A stretch of DNA of 12,040 bases from Candidatus Alectryobacillus merdavium (GTDB lineage: Bacteria > Bacillota_I > Bacilli_A > RFN20 > CAG-826), in NCBI GenBank assembly GCA_017694735.1, contig JADIMN010000049.1:1-12040 (forward strand). The letters are read 5' to 3'. This document shows, piece after piece, positions 1 to 8,210 of the stretch (position 1 is its first letter; each line of letters starts with the position of its first letter). Under the pieces are notes generated by a model. That model ran no database searches. It was not told the DNA's origin and worked only from the letters and a program-made list of their open reading frames with translations. The position numbers and the translations under genes are program-made.

Positions 1-81
1 GAATTTAAGTCAAGACCATTAAGATCACATCCATTATTTAATGGATTAATAAAATCATGTTTAGAGAAGAAGTATGAATAA
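1..81 (+). CDS. 3' end of a gene, possibly NAD kinase (partial)
   Basis: An open frame from base 1 gives 26 residues and stops at TAA 79-81; the 5' part lies outside the window. The tail includes RSHPLFNGLIKSCLEKK, which fits the C-terminal pattern I recall for Bacilli NAD kinases (Arg-Ser-x-Pro-Phe-Trp, then x-x-Val-x-x-Ser-Phe-Ile). NAD kinase makes NADP from NAD and ATP in the cytosol. Context supports this: in Bacillus the nadF (yjbN) gene lies directly before an rluD-type gene (yjbO). The frame overlaps the next gene by 8 bases, so the two are probably co-transcribed and translationally coupled. The fragment has no catalytic motif, so the name rests on a short tail match plus synteny. 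That it is a real gene end is more certain than which gene. Confidence 0.45.
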   Translation, partial: EFKSRPLRSHPLFNGLIKSCLEKKYE

Positions 82-1009
82 AAATGCAAAGAAAAGAGAA
101 AATTTAACTTATAATAAATTAGATAGAATAAAAAACAAAGCAATTAAAGAGTATTATGTAAAAAATAATGGAGAATTGCTAGAGTTTTTATTTGAAAATA
201 TTAAAGGTCAATCAAAAAACAATATTAAAACAATATTAAAAAATAATTGTATTGGCGTTAATGGAGCGCCAGTTAAACAATTTAATTATCCTTTACTAAA
301 AGGTGATGTTGTATGTGTTTCAAAATATCCTTTAGAAGAAAAAATTAAAAAAGATAATTTTAAATTAGAAATAATTTATGAAGATGATGATTTTCTTGTA
401 ATAAATAAGCCTTATGGATTATTAAGTATTTCAAGTGATAAAGAAAAAAGTAAAACAGCTTATAGATATTGCATGGATTATGTTAGAAGCAAAGATAAAA
501 TGGCTCGTATTTATGTTGTTCATAGAATTGATAAAGAAACTAGTGGAGTTTTAATTTTTACTAAAAATGAAAAACTAAAAAATATTTTACAAGACAAATG
601 GAATGATATCGTCTCAAAAAGGGGATATTTTGCAATTTGTGAGGGTATTTTTGAGAAAAAAGAAGATAGATTAGTTAACTATTTAAGAATGAATAAAGAA
701 AACTTAATGTATGTAACAAAAGATAAAAAAGATTCTCAATTATGTATTACAAATTATAAAGTTATTAGAGAAAATAAAAACTATTCTTTATTAGATATAA
801 ATATTGAGACTGGCAGAAAAAATCAAATTAGAGTTCAACTTGGTTATATTAATCATTTTATTGTTGGAGATGATAAATATGGAGATCCAAGTGATCCGAT
901 AAATAGACTCGGTCTACATGCATATCAAGTAACTTTAAAAAATCCTTTAAATAATAAGATTTATGATTTCAAGACAAAAATGCCTAGTTCTTTTTCGTCA
1001 TTTATTTAA
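74..1009 (+). CDS. rluD: RluA/RluD-family 23S rRNA pseudouridine synthase
   Basis: 311 residues, the usual length for RluD-type enzymes, which isomerise specific uridines of 23S rRNA to pseudouridine. An S4-like RNA-binding domain lies at about residues 35-83, ending in a VNG turn and KGDVVCV strand. The catalytic domain follows from about residue 95: INKPYGLLS near the start, HRIDKETSG at 150-158 with presumed catalytic Asp153, and ETGRKNQIR at 245-253, the conserved C-terminal active-site motif. The ATG at 74 overlaps the stop of the preceding gene by 8 bases; the only ribosome-binding candidate is a weak GAGAAGAAG just upstream, so coupling is likely. The N-terminal 30 residues are Lys/Asn-rich and poorly conserved-looking. 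Family assignment is firm. The exact target (positions 1911/1915/1917 versus an RluC-like or paralogue target) cannot be decided from sequence, so the symbol is by homology and synteny only. Confidence 0.85.
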   Translation: MNKNAKKRENLTYNKLDRIKNKAIKEYYVKNNGELLEFLFENIKGQSKNNIKTILKNNCIGVNGAPVKQFNYPLLKGDVVCVSKYPLEEKIKKDNFKLEIIYEDDDFLVINKPYGLLSISSDKEKSKTAYRYCMDYVRSKDKMARIYVVHRIDKETSGVLIFTKNEKLKNILQDKWNDIVSKRGYFAICEGIFEKKEDRLVNYLRMNKENLMYVTKDKKDSQLCITNYKVIRENKNYSLLDINIETGRKNQIRVQLGYINHFIVGDDKYGDPSDPINRLGLHAYQVTLKNPLNNKIYDFKTKMPSSFSSFI

Positions 1010-1093
1010 AAATATATAAGAATTGCAAAGTTTTTTGAATAAAAAAATTAAATAATAAGGAAATTTTCTATTTTATAATATACTTATTTATTG

Positions 1094-1099
1094 TATAAT
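1094..1099 (+). promoter_or_regulatory. -10 box of the yfhO-like gene, leaderless start
   Basis: A perfect TATAAT sits 8 bases before the ATG at 1108. With the usual 6-base gap, transcription would begin at about 1105-1106, leaving a leader of only 2-3 bases. No SD sequence precedes the ATG; the only AAGGA-like run (1057-1061) is nearly 50 bases away. The -35 region at normal spacing (TTTTAT, 1071-1076) is poor. A second TATAAT at 1074-1079 also lacks a good -35 and could be an alternative start. Together these fill the 98-base gap between rluD and the yfhO-like gene, in which I see no convincing terminator. Confidence 0.5.
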
Positions 1100-1107
1100 A
1101 TTTTACT

Positions 1108-4100
1108 ATGGAAGTTAGATTAGAGAAATTATCTTTTAAAGAAAGATGGGCTAAGTATAAAAAAGAAAAACTTATACCTTACTTTTCAAATAGAAAAAAC
1201 ATGTTTTACTATGTTTTATTCTTGATTGGTCTAGCTTTTTTATTTTATATAACTACTATTTTTACAAATGGTTTTACTGCTTCTAGTACAGGAGATTACA
1301 CTGTTCAAGGCGTATCTTTTTATTTTAATGGATATGATGATTGGTGGCACTTTTTTAAAACTGGAGAATTTCCTTTCTGGGATTCGAGTACCGTATTAGG
1401 AGCTGATAATGTAACAAATAATGCTTTTTATTACATTTTTGATCCATTCTTTTTAATTTGTTTATTTATGCCTCGAAGTTTTTTACCTCATATGATGTTA
1501 ATTTCTTCGATGCTTAAATTAATATTAGGAACTCTTTTCTGCAGACTTTTATTAAAAGAATTTAAAGTAAAAGAAACGAGTGCCAGATTATTTGCAATTT
1601 GCTATGGTTTTGGCGGGTGGATGATATTTTATCAATGGTTTGTTGGCTTTTTAGGAGTTTGTGCATTCTTTCCACTTGTTTTATTAGGTATTGAAAAAAT
1701 ATTACATAAGAAAGCTCCTTTCGTATTAATGGTTGGATTATTTTTGATTGGAATTTCTAATTTTTATTTCTTAGTTCCAACTTGTATAGGTGGCTTTTTA
1801 TATGCAATGTTTAGATTTTTCCAAACAATAAAAACTAGAAAAGCTTATGAAAACTTTATATGTTTAGGAAAGGGTTTTGTCGGATTTTTAGCCGGTATTG
1901 CTTTAAGTGGATTTATTACTTTACCAGCCTTTTTAAATGTATTTAATTATTCAAGAGCAAACAATTCATATTTAGGACTTTTATTAGATTACTATAAAGA
2001 AGGAGATTGGATAAATTTTACTCATTTAATTTTTAACTGGGATTTTTCTTTATCTAAAATATATGAAGGCGGTTCATATTCTTCATATTATGGATTTAGA
2101 TGGATTTATCCAATTATGTCATTCCTATTTCCTGCAACCGATGGAAGAAGTGTTCCAATTATGAATTTTGAAGGAAATAGATATGATCAATTAGCTTCTT
2201 CTTTGTTTGTATTTACTCCTTTAGTTCTAATTTTCTTTGCATCAATTATTCATAGTTTTAGAAACAAAAAAGTTTCTCACTTTATTGCTTTAGGATGTGT
2301 GCTAGCTTTCTTGTTTATTCCTTTCTTCTACTACATGTTTTTAGGATTTTCTAGTGCATATGGAAGATGGGAATTTTTCCCTTACACTTTGCTTGTTATT
2401 TATTGTGCAACTAGTTTTAAAGAAAGAAAGAAATTTAAAAATTATGAATTTATTATAGGTTATGTAGTAGCGATGGCCTTGATGATTACATGTATTTATT
2501 ATGCTGCTATTTTCCCAAATGAATATAATAGAGTTTTAGAAAATTCATCAAGAATAATTGTAATTATTGTTAGCGTTGTTTATTTAACCGTTTTATTATG
2601 TTTGTTCTTAAAGTTTTATAAACATAAAAAGTTTTTAAGATATGGATTTTTGTTCTTAGCTAGTGAAATAACATTAATGGGAGCTTATTATTTTGGCTAC
2701 CATGGATATGTTAGATATTTCACAAATGATTTTTTAAATGGTAAAGATAATTTAGCTACTGAGACAGAAATATTTAAAGAATTAAATAATGATGATACAA
2801 GTTTCTTTAGAGTTCAAAGCGATAGAATCGTAAATAGTGGAACAAATATTAATATGGCTGAAGATTATAATGGTTTATCATTTTTCCATAGTCAATATAA
2901 TGCAAACATAGATCAATTCTTACACTGGTCTCATATTATGACAAGTTATGGTAATTGGAATGGAAATGAAGTTGAAAAAAGACCACTTTTGGAACAATTT
3001 TTAGGTGTAAAGTATTATTTTACTAAAGCGATTAATACAAATTATAAAATTATTTATGATACAGAAAATCCAAATAATGCAAAAACAGTTCATATTGATC
3101 CTAACATTCCTTTTGGATATGAAGTTTATAAAACTTATAACAACGGTGACTACACTTTATATGTAAATACTAATTATCAAGAATTAGGTTATTCTTTTGA
3201 TACATTTATTGATCCAGGCGTTTATGAAACAATTAATGACTTAGGTGTTTATTCAACTATTTATACTACTGGTTTTTCAAGAAATTATTTCGATTTTGAT
3301 CAATCTTTATTATCTGGTGCGGTATTAGAAACTTCCTATATAAAAGAAATTAAAGAAAAATATCATGATGAATTTACAACAAGTGAGTTAGATGTTATTG
3401 ATATTCAACATATGCCTCTTTCAACAATTGGAGCAAAATATGTTGCATATGATTTAGGAAATAAATATTTTGATCCAGAGAATCCTTTAGAATATCAAAA
3501 TTCTGGAACTGTAATATTTGATTCTACTGATTCTGGTAATGGTTCTACTGATTACTTTACAAAATTAAAATCTTATACAAATATCATAGTTATTGATAGA
3601 GAAAATGGCGATTATTTAACAGAAGATGAAATTGGTGCTATCTTTATGGGTGCTGCAATTAGAAGCGATCTTAAATTTTCAACATTTGTATTAGATAAAG
3701 ATAATAATGTTATTTCATATGATAATTTCTTACAAATGGATAATTATTCTAAAAAGTTTAGAACATTTTATTATGATAATTATGTATCTAAATTAATCGT
3801 TGTACCAATGATGGATGACTTTACTTTTAATACTAGCGTTGGCAGTATTTCAAGTGGTGTTTTCCCATTACTTTTTAATTATTCATATGATGATTATTTA
3901 GAAACTGTAAATAGTGCTAAACAATATCCACTAGAAAATATTGAACACACTTATAATACATATACCTTTACAACAAATTATGAAAGTCCAAGATTTATTG
4001 CTTTAAATGTTCCTGGTGATGATGGCTGGACTTTAAAAGTTACAAATATGAGTGATGGAAAAACAAGTGAAGAGACAATTTATCCTGTAGATGGAGGAAT

Positions 4101-4329
4101 GATTGGATTTATGTCTGGAGTTGGCGAGACAAAATATGAACTTAATTTTGTATCTTCTAATTTCTTTGAAGGATGTTTATTAACCCTTGGTGGTTTAACA
4201 ATAATTGCTTTATTTGTAATATATTACGCAACAAGAAGAAAAGATCTAAAATTACTTGAACAACAAAGTAATAATAGAAAGAATATAATTAAAGACGAAA
4301 TTTCAAATTATTTAAATAATAAAAAATAA
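1108..4329 (+). CDS. YfhO-family multi-pass membrane protein, likely GT-C-type glycosyltransferase
   Basis: 1073 residues. A Lys-rich cytosolic N-terminus (1-30) leads into a first membrane helix at about 32-52, then an extracytoplasmic loop with YDDWWHFFKTGEFPFWD (76-92). This fits the acidic/aromatic loop and 'glG' segment of YfhO (Pfam YfhO, GT-C-like fold). More hydrophobic helices lie at about 127-150, 158-196, 202-238, 257-275, 365-383, 391-412, 421-435, 446-467, 482-502 and 511-530. A large, predicted external region of about 485 residues follows, ending in the family's C-terminal beta-rich part (DDGWTLKV). A last helix (about 1020-1041) and a basic tail close the protein. YfhO proteins act with CsbB/GtcA-type partners to decorate teichoic or lipoteichoic acids from lipid-linked sugars; no partner gene is visible here. 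At about 860 residues, Bacillus YfhO is clearly shorter, so the external part looks enlarged. Donor and acceptor are unknown. The ATG at 1108 is chosen because the -10 box abuts it. Confidence 0.75.
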   Translation: MEVRLEKLSFKERWAKYKKEKLIPYFSNRKNMFYYVLFLIGLAFLFYITTIFTNGFTASSTGDYTVQGVSFYFNGYDDWWHFFKTGEFPFWDSSTVLGADNVTNNAFYYIFDPFFLICLFMPRSFLPHMMLISSMLKLILGTLFCRLLLKEFKVKETSARLFAICYGFGGWMIFYQWFVGFLGVCAFFPLVLLGIEKILHKKAPFVLMVGLFLIGISNFYFLVPTCIGGFLYAMFRFFQTIKTRKAYENFICLGKGFVGFLAGIALSGFITLPAFLNVFNYSRANNSYLGLLLDYYKEGDWINFTHLIFNWDFSLSKIYEGGSYSSYYGFRWIYPIMSFLFPATDGRSVPIMNFEGNRYDQLASSLFVFTPLVLIFFASIIHSFRNKKVSHFIALGCVLAFLFIPFFYYMFLGFSSAYGRWEFFPYTLLVIYCATSFKERKKFKNYEFIIGYVVAMALMITCIYYAAIFPNEYNRVLENSSRIIVIIVSVVYLTVLLCLFLKFYKHKKFLRYGFLFLASEITLMGAYYFGYHGYVRYFTNDFLNGKDNLATETEIFKELNNDDTSFFRVQSDRIVNSGTNINMAEDYNGLSFFHSQYNANIDQFLHWSHIMTSYGNWNGNEVEKRPLLEQFLGVKYYFTKAINTNYKIIYDTENPNNAKTVHIDPNIPFGYEVYKTYNNGDYTLYVNTNYQELGYSFDTFIDPGVYETINDLGVYSTIYTTGFSRNYFDFDQSLLSGAVLETSYIKEIKEKYHDEFTTSELDVIDIQHMPLSTIGAKYVAYDLGNKYFDPENPLEYQNSGTVIFDSTDSGNGSTDYFTKLKSYTNIIVIDRENGDYLTEDEIGAIFMGAAIRSDLKFSTFVLDKDNNVISYDNFLQMDNYSKKFRTFYYDNYVSKLIVVPMMDDFTFNTSVGSISSGVFPLLFNYSYDDYLETVNSAKQYPLENIEHTYNTYTFTTNYESPRFIALNVPGDDGWTLKVTNMSDGKTSEETIYPVDGGMIGFMSGVGETKYELNFVSSNFFEGCLLTLGGLTIIALFVIYYATRRKDLKLLEQQSNNRKNIIKDEISNYLNNKK

Positions 4330-4339
4330 TTAAATTATT
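4325..4339. terminator. Possible AT-only bidirectional terminator between convergent genes
   Basis: The 8-base gap between the converging yfhO-like and rsmI stop codons lies inside a perfect inverted repeat, AATAATT-A-AATTATT. It is followed on the plus strand by a short T run (ATATTTTT) and preceded by an A run (4321-4326) that reads as U on the minus-strand transcript. It could serve both genes. The stem has no G-C pairs and would be weak (about 5 bp after loop formation), and such palindromes are common in DNA this AT-rich. It includes the last bases of both genes. Confidence 0.25.
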
Positions 4340-5186
4340 ATATTTTTAAAGATATTGAATAAACTTTATTTTTACTAATGTTATACTCTTTACTAATTTG
4401 CTTTATAGCTTCTTTTTTGCTCAATTTATTATTAGCAATGAGATCTTTTAATTTATTTAAAATGTTCTCGTCGCTTAAAGTTTCACAACTTTGATTTTCT
4501 AAATTTGCTGCTTCTAGTACAATTACAAACTCACCTTTGCTTTGTTCATCAGTTAAAGTAATATTTGAAATTGTATCTCTTATGTATTCTTCGTGAAGTT
4601 TAGTTAATTCTCTAGCAATACAAATTTTATTATCTTTTGGAAAAACTTCCTTTAATATTTCTAAAGTTTCATTAATTCTATGACTAGATTCATAAAAAAT
4701 TATAGTGTTTTTATATTGTAACAATTGTTTAATTTGTTTAGTTTTTGTGCTTTTTTTGTTTGATAAAAATCCAATAAATGTAAAGTCGTCGCTATTAATC
4801 CCGCTTCCAATTAGTGCTGGTAGTATTGCATTAGCACCTGGAATTGGAGATATGTTAATTTCATTATTTATGCAATCGTTAACTAAAATATTTCCCGGAT
4901 CAGAAATTAATGGAGTCCCAGCATCACTTATATAAGCAATATTTTTTCCTTGCTTTAAAATTGAAATAATATTAGAAGTATTTTTTCTTTCTATAATTGC
5001 ATTTAATTGAATTAATTTTTTATTTTTTATATTTAAAGTGTTTAGTAGTTTTAAAGATGAACTTGGATTTTCACAAACAATAATATCAACATTAGAAAGT
5101 GTTTCTATTGCTCTTAATGTAATATCTTTAAGGTTACCGATTGGAGTGGACACTAAAAATAATGTTCCAAAATTATTACTTTTCAT
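4338..5186 (-). CDS. rsmI: RsmI-family 16S rRNA 2'-O-ribose methyltransferase, divergent
   Basis: 282 residues, normal length for RsmI, which methylates the 2'-O of C1402 in 16S rRNA from S-adenosylmethionine. Clear tetrapyrrole-methylase-type fold motifs: TPIGNLKD (14-21), the signature SDAGTPLISDPG (87-98), PGANA (116-120), YESSHR (165-170), ARELTK (191-196) and GEFVIVLE (218-225). Oddly, the normally invariant EDTR after the second strand is ENPS (39-42), and the HEHN segment (canonical SYHEHNE) reads QLNAIIE (60-66). The SAM-site signature is intact, so the protein probably folds and binds SAM, but target binding or catalysis may differ. The last ~55 residues are Lys/Asn-rich. It is the last gene of the dnaX operon. 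Its ATG lies 11 bases inside ricT and has no SD, so translation is probably coupled. Alternative: a paralogue with a changed target. Confidence 0.82.
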   Translation of the reverse strand: MKSNNFGTLFLVSTPIGNLKDITLRAIETLSNVDIIVCENPSSSLKLLNTLNIKNKKLIQLNAIIERKNTSNIISILKQGKNIAYISDAGTPLISDPGNILVNDCINNEINISPIPGANAILPALIGSGINSDDFTFIGFLSNKKSTKTKQIKQLLQYKNTIIFYESSHRINETLEILKEVFPKDNKICIARELTKLHEEYIRDTISNITLTDEQSKGEFVIVLEAANLENQSCETLSDENILNKLKDLIANNKLSKKEAIKQISKEYNISKNKVYSISLKI

Positions 5187-6000
5187 TTTTATTTTGCTTT
5201 TTTAATATCTTTTTTACTTCAGCTAATTCAACAAATTTTTCACCTTCGACAGGATTTTTTAGTTTTACAAGTTTTGCAAAAAGATTATAACCTGTAACGG
5301 TATAATTAATTCCATCAATAGTAATAATTGTTTTAAGTGGTGGATATTCTTTTTTTGCTTCAGTGTAATTATCGTTTTCATATTTTAAACAACAAAGTAA
5401 TTTATCGCATAGTCCACTTAATTTTGCTGTATTACCAATTAACATCTGATTTTTAATCATGTTAGTTGTAATTCCTTCAAATTCTCTTAAAAACAAAGTA
5501 CAACAAGTAGGTCTTCCACATGGTCCTAAACCACCTATTTGTTGAGCTCTGTCACGTGGTGGAATTTGTCTTAATTCTAATTTTGCTTTGATTTTAGTAA
5601 TTAAAACTTTTAGTAGTTCTCTAAAATCAACTCTATTTTCGGAAGCAAATGAAAAAATAACCTTACTTTGATCTAGAGTTACTTCACAAAAAAGAAGTTT
5701 CATTCCTAAATTAAGTTTTTCTTGTTCTTTTTTAAATATTAAAGCGTATTCTTCTTCTTTCTTTTTATTTAATTGATATTGTTTTTTGTCTTCTTCAGTA
5801 GCAATTCTAGAAATTGGTTTTAATTCGAGGTTTCTTTTATATTGTGAAAGAGGGAGAGAACCTTTACTTACAACACCTAATTCTAAACCTCTAACGGTAT
5901 CACAAATAACTTCATCTCCAACTTTTAAATTATCAAATTCTGTTTCAAAACAATAAGGAACTGCATTGTTTTTAAATTTTACGCTTATAAAATAACTCAT
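5176..6000 (-). CDS. ricT: RicT/YaaT, PSP1-domain protein
   Basis: 274 residues, matching Bacillus YaaT (RicT). The N-terminal half carries a short beta-rich region with KVGDEVICDTVRGLELG (26-42), then a charged helical stretch (68-100) and the PSP1 C-terminal domain through about 147 (RVDFRELLKVL, RQIPPRDRAQQIGGLGPCG). Conserved cysteines occur as C161, C166-C167 and C198, C203-C204; in Bacillus, family cysteines bind Fe-S clusters in the RicA-RicF-RicT (YmcA-YlbF-YaaT) complex. That complex promotes RNase Y-dependent mRNA processing and affects sporulation, competence and biofilm formation. In this organism the role in RNA processing is inferred; the partner genes are not in the window. The ATG overlaps the holB TGA stop as ATGA, and a GAGG SD (6008-6011) lies 7 bases upstream. 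The yabA, yabB and yazA genes that follow yaaT in Bacillus are missing, and rsmI comes directly next. Confidence 0.88.
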   Translation of the reverse strand: MSYFISVKFKNNAVPYCFETEFDNLKVGDEVICDTVRGLELGVVSKGSLPLSQYKRNLELKPISRIATEEDKKQYQLNKKKEEEYALIFKKEQEKLNLGMKLLFCEVTLDQSKVIFSFASENRVDFRELLKVLITKIKAKLELRQIPPRDRAQQIGGLGPCGRPTCCTLFLREFEGITTNMIKNQMLIGNTAKLSGLCDKLLCCLKYENDNYTEAKKEYPPLKTIITIDGINYTVTGYNLFAKLVKLKNPVEGEKFVELAEVKKILKKQNKNEK

Positions 6001-6983
6001 TTACTTACCTCGTTAAACAAAAAATCTATATGTTCAAATAATAATGTTACATTTATATGAATGTTTATTGTTTTTCTCAATTTATAAATTTTCAAAGTAA
6101 CATCTTCAATGTTACTTATATTATTATATATTTTATCTAGAGTATTTTCATAAGATTTTAATTGTGTATCATTCAATTTTTTATAATTAATGGATTGAGA
6201 TAGAAAAAGAGTTAATAAATCTATTGCAAATCTTGAATAAAAATCTTTAGTTAATAAAGGAATTATATCTGTTTCAATAATAAAATGTCTTTTATATTTA
6301 TTATCGATATTATTTAAGTAGTTTAAAGTATTATCAATAATGGCTTTAATAGTCTTATCAGAGTATAAGCTAAGAATTTCACTTTCTTCTAAAGAAAAGT
6401 TTATTAGTATTTCACTATATTTTAAAGGAACATCCTTAATGTTAAGATTTGAAAGAATTTCATTTTTATTTTCTGGAATAATTTTTAAATTTTGACATCT
6501 TGAAACAATTGTTGGTAAAACTTGATTTACATTTTTTGTTGTTAAAATAGCATAAACATTTTCGTTTGGTTCTTCTAAATATTTTAATAAAGCGTTAATA
6601 GCTTCTTTGGTCATGTTTTCGACGCAGTTAATTATGTAAACAAAGTTTAAATTTTTTTCTATAGATGTCTTTGTAAATCTATCTTCTATTTTTAAAACAT
6701 CTTCTTTGCCGATTGTTTCTTTATTGCCATCTATAACTATTAAAGATAGTAAATCATCATATTTTTTTGAAATAATTTTCTGACAGGTTGGACAGATAGT
6801 ATCATTTATATCTTTGTTAGAACACAAAATACACTTAGCGATTAAAAAAGAAACGTCTAATAGAGGTGTATTAAAATTACCGTTAATTAAATAAGCATGA
6901 GAAAAACGAGAATTTGTTATGTTATTCACTAGTAATTTATAAATATTATGTTGATATTTATCTAAATACTTTAATATTTCCAT
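5997..6983 (-). CDS. holB: DNA polymerase III clamp-loader subunit delta prime
   Basis: 328 residues, typical for HolB, the non-motor wrench subunit of the clamp loader that places the beta sliding clamp on DNA. The AAA+ core is visible: FSHAYLINGN (27-36) where the P-loop would be, degraded and lacking the GKT residues, as expected for delta prime; a zinc-module cysteine set C51, C54, C64, C67; KEAINALLKYLEEP (126-139); and LPTIVSRCQ (156-164) with the SRC arginine-finger motif (R162). The C-terminal ~130 residues should form the collar domain but are highly divergent. The start overlaps the tmk stop by one base (TAATG) with no SD, indicating reinitiation coupling. It ends with TGA inside ricT's ATGA, one of the two UGA stops that support the standard code. 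In Bacillus, yaaQ and yaaR lie between tmk and holB; here both are absent. Confidence 0.93.
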   Translation of the reverse strand: MEILKYLDKYQHNIYKLLVNNITNSRFSHAYLINGNFNTPLLDVSFLIAKCILCSNKDINDTICPTCQKIISKKYDDLLSLIVIDGNKETIGKEDVLKIEDRFTKTSIEKNLNFVYIINCVENMTKEAINALLKYLEEPNENVYAILTTKNVNQVLPTIVSRCQNLKIIPENKNEILSNLNIKDVPLKYSEILINFSLEESEILSLYSDKTIKAIIDNTLNYLNNIDNKYKRHFIIETDIIPLLTKDFYSRFAIDLLTLFLSQSINYKKLNDTQLKSYENTLDKIYNNISNIEDVTLKIYKLRKTINIHINVTLLFEHIDFLFNEVSK

Positions 6984-7612
6984 TATTTATTATTAACTTT
7001 CAATTTGTATTTAATTAAATCATAAACTTCTAGGCAAACATCTAAAAAAGGTTGAGAAGCATCGACAATATAAAATCTCTCAGGATATTTTTTTGCTAGT
7101 TCAAGAAAACCTTCTCTTACTTTTTTATGAAAATCTAATTTTTCCAAATCTAGTCTATTTACTTCTCTGTTAGAATTTTTGCTAATTCTTTCTAGACCTA
7201 ATTCAGGTTGAATATCAAATAAAATTGTTAAGTCAGGGAAAGTATTTTCTGTTGCAAAATTATTTATAGCCAATATATTTTCATATCCAAGGCCTCTAGC
7301 GTTACCTTGATAAGCAAGGGAAGAATCTAAATATCGGTCACAAAGTACTATTTTACCTTCTTTTAAAGCGGGCCATATTTTTTCAACAAGATGTTGTCTT
7401 CTACTTGCAGCATATAAAAGAGCTTCTGTTCTAGGCTCTAAATTAGTGTTTGATTTATCTAAAATAATATTTCTTATTTGCTCACTGATAGGAGTTCCTC
7501 CTGGTTCTCTTGTTTTTACAACATTAAAACCATCATGTTCTAATTGATGGCAAATTTTATCTAAAACAGAAGATTTTCCGCTTCCTTCTGGACCTTCAAA
7601 TGTAATAAACAT
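6983..7612 (-). CDS. tmk: Thymidylate (dTMP) kinase
   Basis: 209 residues, the standard length for the enzyme that phosphorylates dTMP to dTDP with ATP, the committed step to dTTP in the cytosol. Motifs are complete: P-loop GPEGSGKS (7-14), TREPGGTP (34-41) for substrate contact, the DRY motif at 92-94 within CDRYLDSSLAYQG, and a LID region with several arginines around 142-153. The start has the best ribosome-binding site in the window (AGGAGG, 5-base spacer), and that SD begins inside the upstream recR stop region, so the pair is tightly packed. The stop shares one base with the holB ATG. Placement between recR and holB agrees with the Bacillus dnaX-to-tmk neighbourhood and links nucleotide supply to replication genes. 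Confidence 0.96.
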   Translation of the reverse strand: MFITFEGPEGSGKSSVLDKICHQLEHDGFNVVKTREPGGTPISEQIRNIILDKSNTNLEPRTEALLYAASRRQHLVEKIWPALKEGKIVLCDRYLDSSLAYQGNARGLGYENILAINNFATENTFPDLTILFDIQPELGLERISKNSNREVNRLDLEKLDFHKKVREGFLELAKKYPERFYIVDASQPFLDVCLEVYDLIKYKLKVNNK

Positions 7613-7617
7613 AACTT

Positions 7618-7623
7618 CCTCCT
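7618..7623 (-). promoter_or_regulatory. Strong Shine-Dalgarno of tmk
   Basis: The minus strand reads AAGGAGGAAGTT directly before the tmk ATG, with the AGGAGG core 5 bases from the start. It overlaps the recR TAA stop (7623-7625). It shows that SD-guided initiation is used in this genome, in contrast to the SD-less first genes of each transcription unit. Confidence 0.9.
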
Positions 7624-8210
7624 TAATTTAACTTATTTTTATTTTTTATTGCTCTTTCAATGGTAAATTTGTCTAAATAATCTATTTCACTTCCATATGG
7701 TAAACCATATCCTATTCTATATACACTTAAATTTTTACTTGATAGTAAATTACTTAAATATTGAGCTGTAGTTTCACCATCCAACGTTGAATCAGTAGCT
7801 AGTATAACTTCTTGTATATTTTCTTGTTCTATTCTATTTAAAAGAATATCAATATTAAGTTTATCTGGAGTAATATTTTTTAGAAGCGAAATGTTTCCGT
7901 TTAAAACAAAATATTTATAATCATGAATGACGTTTTCTATTGCTAATGCATCTCTAGTCGATGAAACAACAATAATTGAATTTTGAACCCTGTTATTATC
8001 CTTACATACTTCGCATAAATCCTCATCTGTATATAATCCACATTTTGGGCAAGGATGTATTTTTTCTTTAGATTTTAGTAATGTATTAGAAAAATTAGTT
8101 ACATATTCTTGATCTTTATCTAATATTGCATAAGCAAGTCTTTCAGCAGTTCTATGTCCAATTCCAGGAAGCTTTTCGAAATTTTCAATCAAATCATCAA
8201 ATAGTTTCAT
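7623..8210 (-). CDS. recR: Recombination mediator protein RecR
   Basis: 195 residues from the chosen ATG, usual for RecR, which with RecO (and RecF) loads RecA onto SSB-coated gaps. Seen in order (numbering from the ATG): helix-hairpin-helix LPGIGHRTAERLA (14-26), a C4 zinc finger C54, C57, C66, C69 (CPKC and CEVC), and a Toprim domain at about 78-174 with VLNGNISLL and ATDSTLDGETTAQYL, matching the family's VLGG-IS and EGEATA segments. The C-terminal GLPYGSEIDYLD is a variant of the usual GLPxGGDLEYAD. Start choice: a TTG at 8213 would add one residue; the ATG at 8210 sits 9 bases from a good AGGAG and is preferred. It overlaps the end of dnaX by 14 bases. Bacillus has ebfC (yaaK) between dnaX and recR; it is absent here. 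Confidence 0.94.
   Translation of the reverse strand: MKLFDDLIENFEKLPGIGHRTAERLAYAILDKDQEYVTNFSNTLLKSKEKIHPCPKCGLYTDEDLCEVCKDNNRVQNSIIVVSSTRDALAIENVIHDYKYFVLNGNISLLKNITPDKLNIDILLNRIEQENIQEVILATDSTLDGETTAQYLSNLLSSKNLSVYRIGYGLPYGSEIDYLDKFTIERAIKNKNKLN

Noticed and set aside
1031..1047. TTTTTT-GAAT-AAAAAA hairpin as rluD terminator
   Set aside because: A-T-only 6-bp stem with no G-C pair and no U-tract after it; expected by chance at this base composition.
4705..4935. Plus-strand ORF of 76 codons inside rsmI
   Set aside because: It is the antisense shadow of well-conserved rsmI codons (SDAGTP and PGANA region), has no SD and resembles no known family.
5997..8199. Mycoplasma-type genetic code (UGA = Trp)
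   Set aside because: holB and dnaX end at TGA at the expected family length with overlapping downstream starts, no gene has an internal TGA, and Trp is TGG throughout.
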